Part shown: positions 46,701-63,159 of the stretch, piece after piece
How the letters are laid out: each line of letters begins with the position of its first letter
Position numbering within the stretch: position 1 is the first letter of the stretch
Assembly: GCA_028673005.1 (NCBI GenBank)
Contig: CM054118.1
Location: 91,798,858-91,862,857 of the forward strand
Direction of reading: 5' to 3'
From: Tanypteryx hageni
Lineage: Eukaryota > Arthropoda > Insecta > Odonata > Petaluridae
Length of the DNA stretch: 64,000 nt
Position numbers and translations under genes: made by a program
Notes under the pieces: model-generated
Seen by the model: the letters and a program-made list of their open reading frames with translations, nothing else
Databases searched by the model: none
What the model was told of the DNA's origin: nothing

Positions 46701-48549
46701 CATGGTGCCACATTGTTCCGTATCTCACCGCTCACAATTTGCTGGTCCAGAACAGAAAAGTACTCTACTAAGTTATTTTTGGCTAATATTGGTGAATCAC
46801 TACTAATGGCAGCTACTTTCTAGCTGAAATGTGCATCTGGTTTTCTCAATCATTGTAGGGCTTTTGGAGAGACATAGAAAAGTCAACAAACCACAGTGTT
46901 TTCAGAATCTAGATTACATAATTCACATGGAGGATGATGGAAGGTGTTACTACCCTGAAAAATAAAAAAATCTTGGAAAATTGGCCTAGATTTGATTCTA
47001 GGAACATTTCTTTATTCGATTTGATAAACCTTGGAATAATTCTAGGATACTTTGATTTGAATTTTTAATATAGTTATAATCATAATAGGAATATAGCTAT
47101 TAAACATCTGCATTAGCTGAAAATGTTTTTTTTCCAATGAGGAAGATTTAAATCTGAATTACAATTGTCTACAAGTTAATTTTGAATGTGAAATTCCTTC
47201 AATGTAATGGATGAGGGGTTTATGGACAGTAAAATAAACTCTTATGCTCCAAATTCATTTTATGCTACCAAGTATTCCACTGCAGTAATGTTAACTGATT
47301 CTGCAGTGTAATGAAAAAAGAAAACGGAAATAATGTTGTGTGGCAACCATACCTTACGTGTTGTCAATGCTGTTTGAACCCTGCTGGCAACTGAGTCAAC
47401 ACGAGCACTCATTCTCAAGTAATTAAGGGCCTGGTTCTTCTGCCTGATAGCATTCTCCGCATGAATACGTGCCCCCTCCATGTTTCCCTTTTGAATGGCT
47501 TTCTTGCATTTTAACTTCTCCTGTCTTTCTTCCTTCTCACACTTCTTAGAATTTCTCTCCAACTCTTTTACAGCAAATTTTAGGTTGAACAAGTGTTCTA
47601 GATTAATTGATTAAGGATTATTCAGTAGTCATAAAATACAATATCTGCTTAACATATTCTAACAGGAAATATTATCTTATAAAAATTATCCTTGACAAAT
47701 GGCGGTTAGCACTTAAATTCAATATTTTAATGCAAAAAAACATTTAATATCACTAGCTTTTAGCTTATCAGGAGTGAGTAGCAAACGATTATTTATTAAA
47801 TCTAGAAGACATGGCCGATTATATAACAAAAATTAAATTTCTATACACAAATATCTCTTTAAGATAAATAACAATTATTATGGTTCATTGAAACGCTCGG
47901 TTTCTTTCAATCAATTTACAATTTTAAAGAATCGACACCCGAAGGAATCAGATCTGGGGTATAAGCTCATAACAAGGGAATATGATAAAGAAATTAAAAA
48001 ATAATCATATTCGAATCAAGAGGTACGATGAAATGTACATTAATCTTATGGGGTTGACGTGTGATATCCTTGAAAATAATGCCACTGTTAAAGTTTGACA
48101 TTGAAGCTGGATAACTGTTCTCTATTATAAGATTTTTTGAGCGAGTACAACGTACTTGTCAAAGGCTGCAATATTATTAATCAATAAAGTAAAGGAGTTA
48201 GGAGAATCTAGCGCAATGCTATTTATAAATGCTTTCCCTGTCTATCTTTTGATAGCCAAAATCTGCTTTAATAGTTTTTTTGTTTTACACGCATTTATTA
48301 AGTCTCCTTTCATAATTTCTTTCTGGGATTGCTACCTCTCGTTTCGACCAAGCATGTCAATTTACATGGCTATCCATTGCGAGAGATAAAAATGTTTTCT
48401 GTAAAATCTTTACCTAAAATTTTTCTTAAATTCGACGCCTTATATCATAGAAAATGATAAAACATAATTTATATAAATATAATGCAAAAAATGTTATAAT
48501 GATAGTCCGGGATTTTTTTAAGGATACTTTCCATTGTTGCCATCGACAT
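43746..48549 (-). CDS. CHMP1: CHMP1, ESCRT-III subunit (charged multivesicular body protein 1)
   Basis: CHMP1 polymerises on endosomal and midbody membranes and recruits Vps4 for membrane scission. Exons on the minus strand: 48549-48528, 47597-47353, 45172-44952, 43866-43746 (stop TAA 43748-43746), totalling about 202 codons, the family size. The start gives MSMATMEK, continuing in exon 2 with HLFNLKFAVKELERNSKKCE and HAENAIRQKNQALNYLRMSA; exon 3 has SMTGVVKAMDVAMKSMNLEK; exon 4 ends with DELTQRLARLRQVE, the MIM1 motif that binds Vps4. ATG 48549 is preferred because the family in insects also has a few residues before MEKHLF; in-frame ATGs at 48543 and 48534 are alternatives. CHMP1A versus 1B is not resolved. 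Intron 2 carries a Tigger-like MITE. Confidence 0.93.
43867..44951 (-). other. CHMP1 intron 3
   Basis: AT-rich intron between the last two coding exons (donor GTAAGT, acceptor GGCAG). Nothing else recognised. Confidence 0.7.
45591..46354 (+). mobile_element. Tigger/pogo-like MITE in CHMP1 intron 2
   Basis: The 764-bp element has ends CAGTGCAACCCCTATAATCT and its near-exact reverse complement, with TA on both sides (45589-45590, 46355-46356). A short + strand frame ends KKMDDYLPT, similar in position and character to the C-terminal tail of pogo transposases, so it is probably an internally deleted Tigger-like element. Confidence 0.85.
46355..47352 (-). other. Rest of CHMP1 intron 2
   Basis: No repeat boundary or exon recognised apart from the adjacent splice donor. 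Confidence 0.5.
47598..48527 (-). other. CHMP1 intron 1
   Basis: AT-rich intron from donor GTATCC to acceptor AATCTAG. No further feature recognised. Confidence 0.65.
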
Positions 48550-48881
48550 TTTGCGTCTATTAGGAGATAACAATCGTGGAGAGAGACTTTAAAAACCTGA
48601 CAGTCACTGAACCCAGAAAATTCCAACCTTTCTTCGAAATAATGCGAAAGCACCGTCAGACCTTTTCCAAAACCGGATGTAATGATTGTCATTCACTTGA
48701 TTCAAATGCTGATCTTTTAGCACCAGAAATAACTAAATAATTAATTAAGGATGCATTTGATGCATTAGTTAAATTTTATTTATGTATTCATTTTTTAATA
48801 AAAATTTTAAAATTGTTATTATAAAAATATTTTAAGCAAAACCTTGCGCATGACCAAGTTCTAAATTTTAAAAGTTTAAGC
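48550..48881. promoter_or_regulatory. Shared 5' region between CHMP1 (-) and RPB6 (+)
   Basis: Only 332 bp separate the presumed start codons of two divergent housekeeping genes, so this must hold both core promoters and 5' UTRs. It is AT-rich and I see no canonical TATA box that can be assigned to either gene. Confidence 0.6.
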
Positions 48882-53194
<4,313 letters not shown>

Positions 53195-53399
53195 CTCAAT
53201 TTACCTTTGCATACAAATTTTTGTAGTATGACCATAAATTTATATGATAATTCTCATTTTTGTGAGGCAATATAACATCTAAATTTATGCAAATGTGACT
53301 GATTATTAAGGTCATTGGATTTTATAGATTGCCATTCCATGTTTATTTTGTAATTTATATTTGATTAAAGTTATGTAAACATTGCCAATACATGTTATT

Positions 53400-54420
53400 C
53401 ACCATGTGATGTCTTAACCGATTATTAGGATGTATTATTAAAGAGGGGAATGAGAACACACAAACCAGCACTTCATCCTTCAGAGGGGATGTTTAGCAGT
53501 TGGCCCCCTTGGTGCTCTTCATAATAGTAGGCAGGCCTGGACATAGAGACCCAGGGCCCCTAGGCAGTTAACAGAGTCGGGTAATTTAGCAAAAAACAAA
53601 CTACTTTTATTTTTTATTTATTTAACGTACTTTGACTTCAGAAAATAGGCAAGTAGACTTAGAAATGAAATAGACAAGTACCAACTATACTTTTTTACGC
53701 ATTATAATTTTTACATTTACATATAATTACAAGATTACATTGCCACGCGACGAACTTTCTTCTCTGCAAAGGAACGGATGACCTCACTATACGCATACAA
53801 TATCGAAATATCTAGAACCTTCGAGAATGTTCTTGTACTACCATTCACTAATCATTTCTGGAATATTCTATCTTACGGGATTATTCTATAAAATCTTAAG
53901 ACACTATACACTAGAAAATTCTATCACATTCTTTAGCTTCCATCGCCAACACTACTCGTATCATAACCTTAACTAACCTCAGCAAATTCGCTTGGAAGAT
54001 AAAACCGCAAAATTGAAATTGATACAACTTTCTAACACACTTTCAACGCGAACTGACAAGTAGTGACAAGTTATAGAATGAAGTCAAGTGCGATGCAAAA
54101 CAAGCAAAAAACACAAACACAGTGTTGCCACTTGACTTGTCAAAAAATTAACTACGGTCAATTATTTTCTATTTCGTTCGGAAAAATTGACATTATTTTC
54201 CATGTCCTGTGTCCTCAATGTGCACCATTTTGGCCCCTGGTCGGGGCCCCTGCCGAGGTTGGGGCCCTAGGCAGCTGCCTAGTTTGCCTAGGCAGATGTT
54301 CGCCGCTGATAGTAGGCTAATGCCAGTACCGGGTTTCTCCCCTCCCTTCTGCGTGTCTGGTGTGGAAGGCAATGGGAGACCACCATACCATGTGTGTATG
54401 TCTTAATCAGTGAAACCAAT
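53400..54420. repeat. Host repeat (GTAGGCTAATGCCAG...), split by a hAT element; second copy near 57583
   Basis: GTAGGCTAATGCCAGTACCG then GGGTTTCTCCCCTCCCTT and GTGTCTGGTGTG at 54312-54365 recur at 57581-57632 with small differences. The left part of this copy lies before the insertion at 53532. Confidence 0.65.
53532..54308. mobile_element. Non-autonomous hAT element with perfect 8-bp target duplication
   Basis: The 777-bp element begins CAGGCCTGGACATAGAGACC and ends TTCGCCGCTG, with ATAGTAGG on both sides (53524-53531 and 54309-54316). Terminal repeats are short, with a GGGCCCC-rich subterminal zone at both ends. No transposase. Confidence 0.8.
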
Positions 54421-57400
54421 ATAAGGATTGATAACCATTGTTGGAGATTATTCAAGTTAAGTATGGAACTCATTATTTTCATGAATTCTTTCCTAAGCAG
54501 GCAGCTAGAACATCAATAAGAAAAATTTACTGATGAATATAAATTTATTTATAAAATATAAATATATTTCAAAAGTATTTATCAAAATTTTGAATTAATT
54601 AATATGATGACAGTGGGCCTTCGTTATCCATCAACTTCCTAATCTGTCATTCATTTCATTTCATATCAGTCATCCAATATTTAAAACCATTATTTCCGTA
54701 TGTCTTTGCCACTTGTCTCACCCATCATGTATGTCACTTTCTATCGCTCAACAGCATCAGTTTACTGGGTCTAGAACTTTTTGCTGCCAGGTATGTTTCA
54801 CCACCGTAACGATATTAATTTCAGCCAGATATATCAAATAAATTCTCATGGGACAAACTGAACTATTTAAAGAGCAAAGAATCATTGTTTAGGAAAAGAA
54901 GCAATGGCTGTGTGATTTTTTAAATAACATTTATTTATAAATATAATTTATTTAAATTATATAAATTTGTTGGTACTAATATGCAAATAAAATCGATAAA
55001 ATGGGTATTATTATCACCACGCTTTTTGCCTTCAAGCCGAAAAAAACATATTGCGCTCAAAATCATTCTAATCTCCTGCTCAGAAAATCGTTCCCGGGGA
55101 GAAATATCGTCTTCACTGAAGTCACCTTGGAGCTGGAATACTGTGACTGAGAAAGCATTCCCAAACAACTAACCATTTTTGTGTATTAGTGTCACCGTGG
55201 GAGTCTTTTGAGTCATAACCAGAGACAGCCATCACCACAGGTTTCTGACTCATTTTTGCCGGCAGCGTAAAATCCAGGGAAAACGTAAAGTGCTGTGAAT
55301 ATTGGCAACGCCGCGCTCCAATACCGCTGAGAACGCGTTCAGCTCGCTGTCAATTTCAACAAATATAAAATTCTGTTTAAAATACTATGCCCATTTCAGC
55401 TTTATGACATTAATTGATTTGCAATAGAAATTCCGAGAGGAAGACGACAGTCTGGGTCATGTGCCTCCAAGCCGCATACTTGCGGAGAAAAAACAGTCTC
55501 ATAAATTGAATGAAACACCGTAAACGAATATAGTTAAACAATTGAGATTAAGCACACGTAATGAGAAGACAATGACATACATTCTATTAAAATGACCTAT
55601 TTTAACATCCCGTTCTGTTATTACAGACTGTCAAAGTGACGCCAGCCGCCACAACGCTCAAAAAAGGGAGCCATTTTTCATTCTTAATCACATACCTTAA
55701 AAATTTTGCATTACCTGAATTAAACGTAGAAATAATTTATCTACACGCTGATATGCCTTGCACGAAAATCCCATGAGCCGTTTTTGAGCTATTAAGCCGC
55801 AAACTCGAGTCTACATACTCTTGCTGTTGTAGGCGGTATTACATGTTCACGTCCGATATCAGCTGCTTAGTTTGCCAGCTTCAAAATCAACAATAATTTT
55901 CAATTTCCTTTCTAAAGTGGAGACTACTCTTGACCTCTTAGATTTCTCATTTAACTTCACAGATATGGGCACTGAGTTTGTTGCAAAAATAAAGTAAATA
56001 GGACAAAATCGGCAGAGAACTGGTTTGAGAACCTCTCACTAGGAGTGTTGCTGGTAAACTGGGGAATGGGATGTTTCACTGCCACCAGTTTGCCGCCATA
56101 ATTTGTTACTGGGAGTTTTTAAAAGCATTTCTGTGGTGAAATTTTTAATTACTTGGTGAATAATATAACAAATAGGTGACGGAAAAATGGTATTATACCA
56201 AAAATATGGATGCACTCTATATTTTAGAGAAATTTATTTTATGAAAACTGACTCGCATGCATTGTTTTATAAGTTTGCATTTTAAAATTACTTAAATGTG
56301 AGATACGAATTTGAGAATAAACTTGTATAACTCAAAGAATAAAATTTATTTTTTGTGGAGTCATAATTCAAATTCATGCCAAATAAACGGAAATAAATGA
56401 TGACGAAATCTTTGGGTTTTTAACATTGCAAAATTTGAACTACCCTAGCAACTATTGCAATGCTTTTATAAGCTATATATGTAGCTCTCACTATTTTTAT
56501 ATCCATGAACTTATATTCATATGTACTAGATTTTTATGAAATAATGAGCGCATAATTTTTGAAATTTTTCAACAATGAAGAATATTGTTTATCCTGGTAT
56601 CGTGTGTAATGTAATACCTATCCCAATGGTTTTCAGTGTACTTCAACGTGTTTATATGAAATTATTAATACGTAATTTTTAGACATTTTTATACTAGTAT
56701 GGCAACGAGTGCTATGGTGTTATATGGTACATACCATATAAATAAATAATATTTATCGAAATTACGAACACGCAGTTTTCACGAAATTATAAGTAGATAC
56801 ACAATAATTATAATAAAAACTGATTGTAATAAAAATCGAACGCCCCTAAATTATGTTAAGCAAGCGTATATTTTCCTAATTTTCTCATAAAATTCTTCCA
56901 GCAAACCCTTACTAGCAAAGGAGTCATCCACCTGACGTTGGATGTACCCTTACTATAATCCACCCATTCTCTCCCCTGACTCACTTTCAGTGCAGCAACC
57001 CTTGGTATAATTAAGGCAGTTGATGGATTGCTTCTTCTGAAGTGTGAAATTCCAGATTAGGTGCGAGATAAAAACAACAGGCGTAAACAATGAAACGTCC
57101 TTTCGTAAACAACTGACTTTATAAGTGAAACTTCAAGGGCAGGTAGCAATGGTTCAATTGTCAATAGCAGCGATATCTGTGCTGCAGAACTCCCTCATGC
57201 ACATAGGAACTGCCTTTCAAATTTTACTACCGACGCATTACCTCCCCCTTTTCTCTCTCCCCCCTCAAAAATTCCTTTCCTAACTGTACCCCTTTTCTAT
57301 GTGAGAGGTTGACTCCTCATTAGGGAGCATTTGTTTTTGAAAATCACATTAACCAATAAGAATTAAGATTTCCATGATGTAATTTACTCTCACATTCTTC

Positions 57401-57570
57401 CTCCAGTTCTTCCTAGGTATAAATAAGGATGCACCACCATTTGATAGTATTAGTTTCTATCGAAACGCTGATAGACAAGATATATTTTACCACTAATTTC
57501 TTACATATTTCATCTAATATATTTGAATTGGTTTTGTAAATCCCATTTAAAATGGAAGTAGTTTTGTCTA
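54421..57570. other. Intergenic, nothing recognised
   Basis: No supported exon, RNA or element boundary. Short open frames lack motifs. Confidence 0.4.
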
Positions 57571-57905
57571 AGCGTCAGAGTAGGCTAATGCTGGCATCGG
57601 GTTTCCCTCCTCCCTTGTGAGTGTCTGGTGTGTAAGGAGTTATGACTATATTAATCCAAGAGGTTGATTAGCCAGAAATACACAAATTATCATCATCAGC
57701 CCATTCAAGCCCTTGATTGTCAAAACTCCTCCCAGACTCCTCCAGTTTTTCCCTAGTACCTGCCTTTCACCAAGTTGGCCCTAAGAACTTCACCAACTCT
57801 GTTCTATCTGTCCTTCGGTTTCTTGATTTTCATTGGGTTTGTTTGATGACACTACGAGAGATGTTTCCAAAGTTGTGGGAATTAGTGTTTAATTTTTTTA
57901 TATGA

Positions 57906-58965
57906 TTATATTTCATCAATATTACATTGTAGTTTTTCAATATAATCTCCATTGAGATTTATACATTCAAGCCAACGTGAAACTAGTTTTTTATACCATT
58001 TTCAAAAAATATTTTGGCGTCTTTTATTCACCTGTTGAGAGCACTTTTCACTTAATTCAGGGACTGAAAATGCACACCTCGTAGTGATTTCTTCATTTCT
58101 GGAAATAGATGGTAGTCACTAGGTGCTAAGTCAGGATAATAGGCCAGGTGTGGAAACAATTCCCATTGCAAATCACTCAAAACTTCCTTCGTGCGACGAG
58201 TGGTATGAGGTCTCGCATTGTCTTGCTGTAACAGAGGCCAGCATGCAGTTTTCCAGGTTGGTTTTTGATAAGTGATTGACGTATTGGCCTAGCAAGCAAA
58301 TCTGAATAATGTTATGCATTGATCATAGATCCCTTTGGAAGATAATCCACGAGAATTATGCCGTTGCAATCCCAAAAAACCATAATCATTACCTTTCTGA
58401 TTGATGGCTCAACACGAGCTTTGATAGGGGGCCCTTCTTCTGCTCGCCTCCATTCTGTAGATTGACTTTTTGTTTCGGGATTAAAGTAGGGTATCCAAGT
58501 TTCATCGATGGTTTTTAATCGATGCCAAAATGTGTCACCGTATACTTGCAGTAGGTCTTGCAATTGTCGACAAACATCTAACCGACAAAGTTTCTGTTCA
58601 GGTCCCAGCAGTTGTGATACCCAACATGCAGAAACCTTGTTTACTCCCAAATGGTTATGCAGAATCTCATGAACTTGCCTGGTACCGATTTCGCGAATAG
58701 TCACATACCTGTCTTCCATTACAAGTTTTTCAACTCCAGCAATATTTTCCTCATTAACTGCAGTGTTTGGTTGTCCATTGCGCTGATCGTCTTCTAGCCT
58801 TGTTCATTCATTTTTAAATTGGTCAACCCAGCGATAAACGGTACTTTTTGATTCCGCAGACTCACCAAAAACTGCCTGCAAGCTCTGAACAATTTCTGAT
58901 GATTTAACACCCTCCTTCCACAAAATGAAAATGATTGCTCTTTGCAATTTTACACAGTCTTCCAT
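57906..58965 (-). pseudogene. Mariner (DD34D-type) transposase pseudogene
   Basis: Cut-and-paste transposase. Nearly full-length minus-strand reading from ATG 58965 to TAA near 57906 (about 350 codons). N-terminal helix-turn-helix includes AIIFILWKEGVKSSEIVQSL. Catalytic Asp residues lie in IDETWIPYF, FWDCNGIILVDYLPKG and QDNARPHTTR, followed by LAPSDYHLFPEMKKSL and a C-terminal INLNGDYIEKL. Lesions: TGA 58804-58806, TAA 58312-58314, and a frameshift near 58240 before the third Asp. TIRs could not be fixed with confidence; flanking TTACAT motifs near 57922 and 59044 are candidates. Confidence 0.9.
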
Positions 58966-59261
58966 GGGTTCAATTTTAATGTTCTTAATGTAGTTTTTTA
59001 TTTACCGAGTGACAGAAGCAAACTGAATAGCTTTTGTTTCTATGTAATGACAAACAAGTAAGCAATTGTTTATACATCCTGTGATTCATTACGTGTTTTA
59101 AACTTAAGCAGCAGAACTCAATTCCTAGAACTTGGGGAACATCCCTCATAGATGTCCAAAGCTCTTCATTTCTTCTTGGAATATGACCTGCCCATTGCCA
59201 CTTTATTGCCTCTACTTTCCCAATAACACCACAGACCCGTCTTCTTTCTTACTCAGTACAG

Positions 59262-59430
59262 GTGAGCCCCACTTAATGTGGGGGATGCGTTCCTGAGGTC
59301 TCCACATTAAGCAAAAATCTGCGTTCGGCTGGGCAGATGATATTTTTGGACCCACATTCAATGTAAAACATTTCTACTATACTTTTAGAATGTAATTTAT
59401 TAAACTATAAAATTACCGGCTTAGAACCGA
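59262..59430 (+). mobile_element. Tigger-like terminal fragment
   Basis: CAGGTGAGCCCCACTTAATG followed by GGATGCGTTCCTGAGG and CCACATTAAGC resembles pogo/Tigger ends. Its other half is not visible; a hAT-like GCGGTTCTCAACCTTTTTCG follows at about 59479 and then the LINE. Confidence 0.45.
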
Positions 59431-59529
59431 TATAGGTCGCAAGACGGATGTGGCGCCTGAGTGGCGAGAAATGAGAAAGCGGTTCTCAACCTTTTTCGGC
59501 AATGTACCTCTTGTTAATTTTCAACATCA

Positions 59530-60990
59530 TCATCAGATGATTGATGACATGAAAAGAAGGAAGGCTGATGGGAGTGATGATATACCAGTGGACGTTCTTA
59601 AGGTTTTGGGGTCGAAAGCAGTTAAGAAACTAACAAAATTTTTTAACCAAGTATATGATACTGGCATATGGCCTGAAGATATTTTAGATGTTGTTATGGT
59701 ACCACTGGAGAAAAAGAACAATGTAAAATGTTGTAAGGATTACAGAACTATTAGTTTAATTTCTCATACAGCTAAAGTTCTAACCAGAATAATAACCAAA
59801 AGAATTGAATGTAAAATAGAAAAGGAGCTGCAAGATAATCAGTTTGGTTTTAGAAGAGGAAGGGGGACTAGAGATGCTATAGGATGTATGAGGATGATGA
59901 TAGAAAGAGTGCTAGAAGTCAATAAAGATTTTTGTTTTGTAGATTGGGAGAAAGCTTTTGACCGAGAGAAATGGGATAAAATGCTGGGTATTTTAAACAA
60001 AATAGGAATAGATTGGAAAGATAAAAGACTGCTTAAAAACCTTTACTTTGATCAAAAGATTAGAGTCAGGGTTGAAGGAGAAGAAACAGAAAGTATGTAC
60101 TTCAATAGGGAGGGGAGTGAGGCAAGGATATCCTATTTCACCAGCGATATTTAATATTTATGCAGAAACAATAACAGAAGAAGCGTTGATGGAAGAGAAA
60201 GGATTTAAGATAGGAGGTGAAAGTATTACCACCATTAAATACGCAGATGATCAGGGCTTAATAGCAGAAGGCAAGAAAGAGCTTCAGAGGATGACAGACA
60301 GACTAGTGGAGGTTGGCCAACAATATGGAATGAAGATCAATGCAGAAAAAACGAAAGTCATGGTGGTTTCAAAGGAACATAAAGAATTAAATATAATGGT
60401 AAATGGCCAAAAATTGGAACAAGTATGTAGTTTCATATATCTTGGCAGTATTTTAGCGCAGGATGGAAGTAGTACACAGGACATCAGAAGTAGGATTGCA
60501 ATGGCAAAAGCAGCATTTAACGAGAAGAAGGAGCTTCTCACAAGCAAGAAAATAAATTTAGAAACAAGGAAGAAATTAGCAAAATGCTACATATGGAGCA
60601 TAGCTCTTTATGGTGCAGAGACGTGGATGGTAGGGAGAAAGGAGGAAAAATATTTAGAAAGTTTTGAGATGTGGGTATGGAGGAGAATGATGAAAGTGAA
60701 ATGGACAGAGAGGAAGAGAAATGAAGTATTAGAAATGGTGGGAGAAGATAGGACGCTAATAAAAACAATCAGGAAAAGAAAAGCAAATTGGATAGGGCAC
60801 ATATTGAGAAGACAGTGTTTACAAAGGACGATCTTAGAAGGAAAAATTAGTGGAAGAAGAGAAAGAGGGAGAAAAAGAATAGGAATATTAGATAATATAA
60901 AGCAGGGATATAATACTTATAGAGGTATAAAAGAGGCTTCTAGGGAGAGAGAGAAATGGAGGCAGCGATTCAGTTAAAACCTGTCTTCGG
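59530..60990 (+). mobile_element. RTE-like LINE, 5'-truncated, with one frameshift in reverse transcriptase
   Basis: Non-LTR reverse transcriptase. The first frame (to 60154) has MIDDMKRRKADGSDDIP, a CCKDYRTISLISHTAKV block and FCFVDWEKAFDR (motif A Asp). The second frame (60048-60977) has GVRQGYPISPAIFNIY, catalytic IKYADD, then LETRKKLAKCYIWSIALYGA, MWVWRRMMKV and KRKANWIGHILRR. The frames swap near a G-rich run at about 60108-60120. The endonuclease domain is missing from the 5' side. A GATGATGAT run near 61000 is a typical RTE-like 3' tail. Clade assignment (RTE or a relative) is by eye. Confidence 0.85.
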
Positions 60991-61338
60991 ACAGAAGCAT
61001 GATGATGATATGTTCATAAAACTTGGTGCATGTAGATTTTATATTGAAATATAACAATTCATTTCTTATTAAACTAGTGTTACATTTGTTTCTTTCATCC
61101 CTTCATTTTATATTAATTATTCTAGAAATTTGCTCAGAATACGCAGAGGTTCCAGAAAAGCTTAAAATATCAGAAATTATTTTAAATGTGTTTATCAATT
61201 TAAAATCAAGACTTTTGAACAAAAAATATCATTTTGCAGGTTGTTTTGCATGATTTGTACTCATCGGAGTTGGAAATTAAAATAAGATTATCGGTTCAAG
61301 TTCCCACTTCATGGAATTGCTCATCTATATTTATCAAG

Positions 61339-61472
61339 ATAAAGAAAGAACTTTGTCACTTCCGCAAATTTATTTGGCATGACCGGTTTCACTACGATCG
61401 TAGCATCATCAGGTAGTGAAACCGGTCGTGCCAAATAAATTTGTGGAAGTGACCAAGTTCTTTCTTTATCTC
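61339..61472. repeat. Long hairpin with hammerhead-like core (Penelope-like terminus candidate)
   Basis: Arms of about 57 bp (GATAAAGAAAGAACTT... and its reverse complement, with few mismatches) surround a short spacer. On the minus strand the centre reads CTGATGA, then a CTACGA/TCGTAG palindrome, then GAAACCGG. Organisation parallels the 25.4-kb inverted repeat but the sequence family is different. Confidence 0.8.
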
Positions 61473-61699
61473 AATGAGTAAATTCCAAAAGGTTGAGCCT
61501 GACCTTATTACTGATACATCTGTATTTAGTTGCAATTTTTCTTTTAAATTTAATTTTCCCTCGACCTTCAAAAAATATTGAAAACTTGGAAGTTTGTGGT
61601 TTGGAAAACTCAGTGTAGAAAATAAATAAAATAATGAAGTTTCATTAAAGTCAAAGTGCTGTTCAATGTATTCTTGTGCATTGTCATAAAATAATAAAA

Positions 61700-62570
61700 A
61701 ATCATCTTCTAATTTGTCATGCTCTCTTTGGTCAGTTATATTTTTAATTTTTTATTAGTTTCATATCCAGGGTACTTTTCAGCTTTTCTTCTATTGAGTT
61801 GATCTTTTAGAGATTTCATAATATATGTGTCCCCCACAGTAATTTCATTTGATTCCAAATTTTTTGTAGCAATATCAAATATTTCTAATACATTGCACAC
61901 AAAAAGTAAATAAATTTCCAAGCTTTCAGAAGCATCTGTGGATTCATCATTAATTTTTAACAACAGTATAATTTGTCTATGACAATCCTTACTTTGACTT
62001 AAAAAGTATGATCACGATGCACTCTTGGTTTGAATGGAAAAAAACAATGGGGTTTCGTGATTTTTTACATTAAATAATACATTTTCCAATGCCTTTTTCC
62101 TCAAACTATTCACAATGGCTTCTGACTTTGTTCTTCCACATGATATTTTAGTTGAAATAACGGAATCTCTTAATGTTTTAGCAATCCAGTTTAGATGTGC
62201 AACCTTGGCTGATGTAACCAAATCTTCCTCTGAATTTTTTTAACAAAAAAATTTTCCAAAACTTTAGTGGAAGTTGATGCTTTGCTTTACGTTTGTGAGA
62301 TTGAGTCATTGTGCTTTTTAATCGCTGCAATACTGAAGTATGCAACAGAAAATTTAATATTACACAAGGTACGTTTGGCCTCATTTGGATTTGATTTGTA
62401 TGATATAATCCATTCAAACTACTGTTCCCACAGTTCATTAAATATACACAATCGTTTTCTTTTTCGTTCTGGTAAATTTTTAGAATTCATAGCAATAAGG
62501 TATTTTCTGAAAAAAAATTGTTTTCTAAATGTTCTGAAAAACCATGTCAAAGCAAAATTATTAAATAATC
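61700..62570 (-). pseudogene. hAT transposase (BED-finger/SCAND3-like) pseudogene
   Basis: Minus-strand pieces in several frames: a zinc-finger-like segment near 62400-62300 (TLCNIKFSVAYFSI with a downstream His), then 62221-62012 with AKVAHLNWIAKTLRDSVIS and CGRTKSEAIVNSL, the N-terminal conserved block of SCAND3/ZBED-type hAT proteins. A further minus-strand frame lies at 61963-61736. Frames are broken repeatedly. A possible end for this element is GGTTGGCAACCCTA at about 63146-63159. Confidence 0.6.
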
Positions 62571-63094
62571 TACATTACTTTTAAGATGTTTTTATAATTT
62601 ATTAATAAACAAATTTTGTACTCACCTAATTTATCAAACAATCACAATACTAAAGCAGATATACTGTACCACCACAGACTGCACCAATAAAGAATGAGTG
62701 AAATAATATTAAAGTGATAGGGGAAATACAGTTTTCGAGGATTTTCCGTAAACATGTAGAGACCGGCAATCACGCATACCTTTACCTATAAGGTTGGCTC
62801 ACTTGCAGGGAATCCATACTGTTCATGCACACTGCTTAGCTAAGTATGTCACTGTTTACCCATCTGCCTTTCAGCATACTGAACTTCAGATGAAAATATT
62901 ATATTGTAACTAACCAGTGGTCGAATAATAAATTTATTCATGAAATATACCTGCGTTTATATTGTCTACATTTTGTATGCAGTTGCTACACAAATCATGC
63001 ACAATATAGTTAATAACTTCTAGGGTAGATTTAAGAAATATCTATAACTGAAACATAAGTTTTGTGAAAAAGGATAAATTGCGTCCTTCCCAGC

Positions 63095-63159
63095 ATCGGG
63101 GAAGGACAAGCACTTGAAAGGACTGTCCTTCCCATAGGAGGACGGTTGGCAACCCTAGA
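63095..63159. mobile_element. hAT-like terminal sequence (TAGGGTTGCCAACCG)
   Basis: Minus strand reads TAGGGTTGCCAACCGTCCTC with GTCCTTCCC repeats beneath, as in subterminal regions of hAT elements. Probably the N-terminal side end of the transposase remnant at 61700-62570. Confidence 0.45.

Noticed and set aside
48426..48692. 88-codon minus-strand frame overlapping CHMP1 exon 1
   Set aside because: Different frame from the CHMP1 start; the conserved MEKHLF start and splice phase favour 48549-48528.
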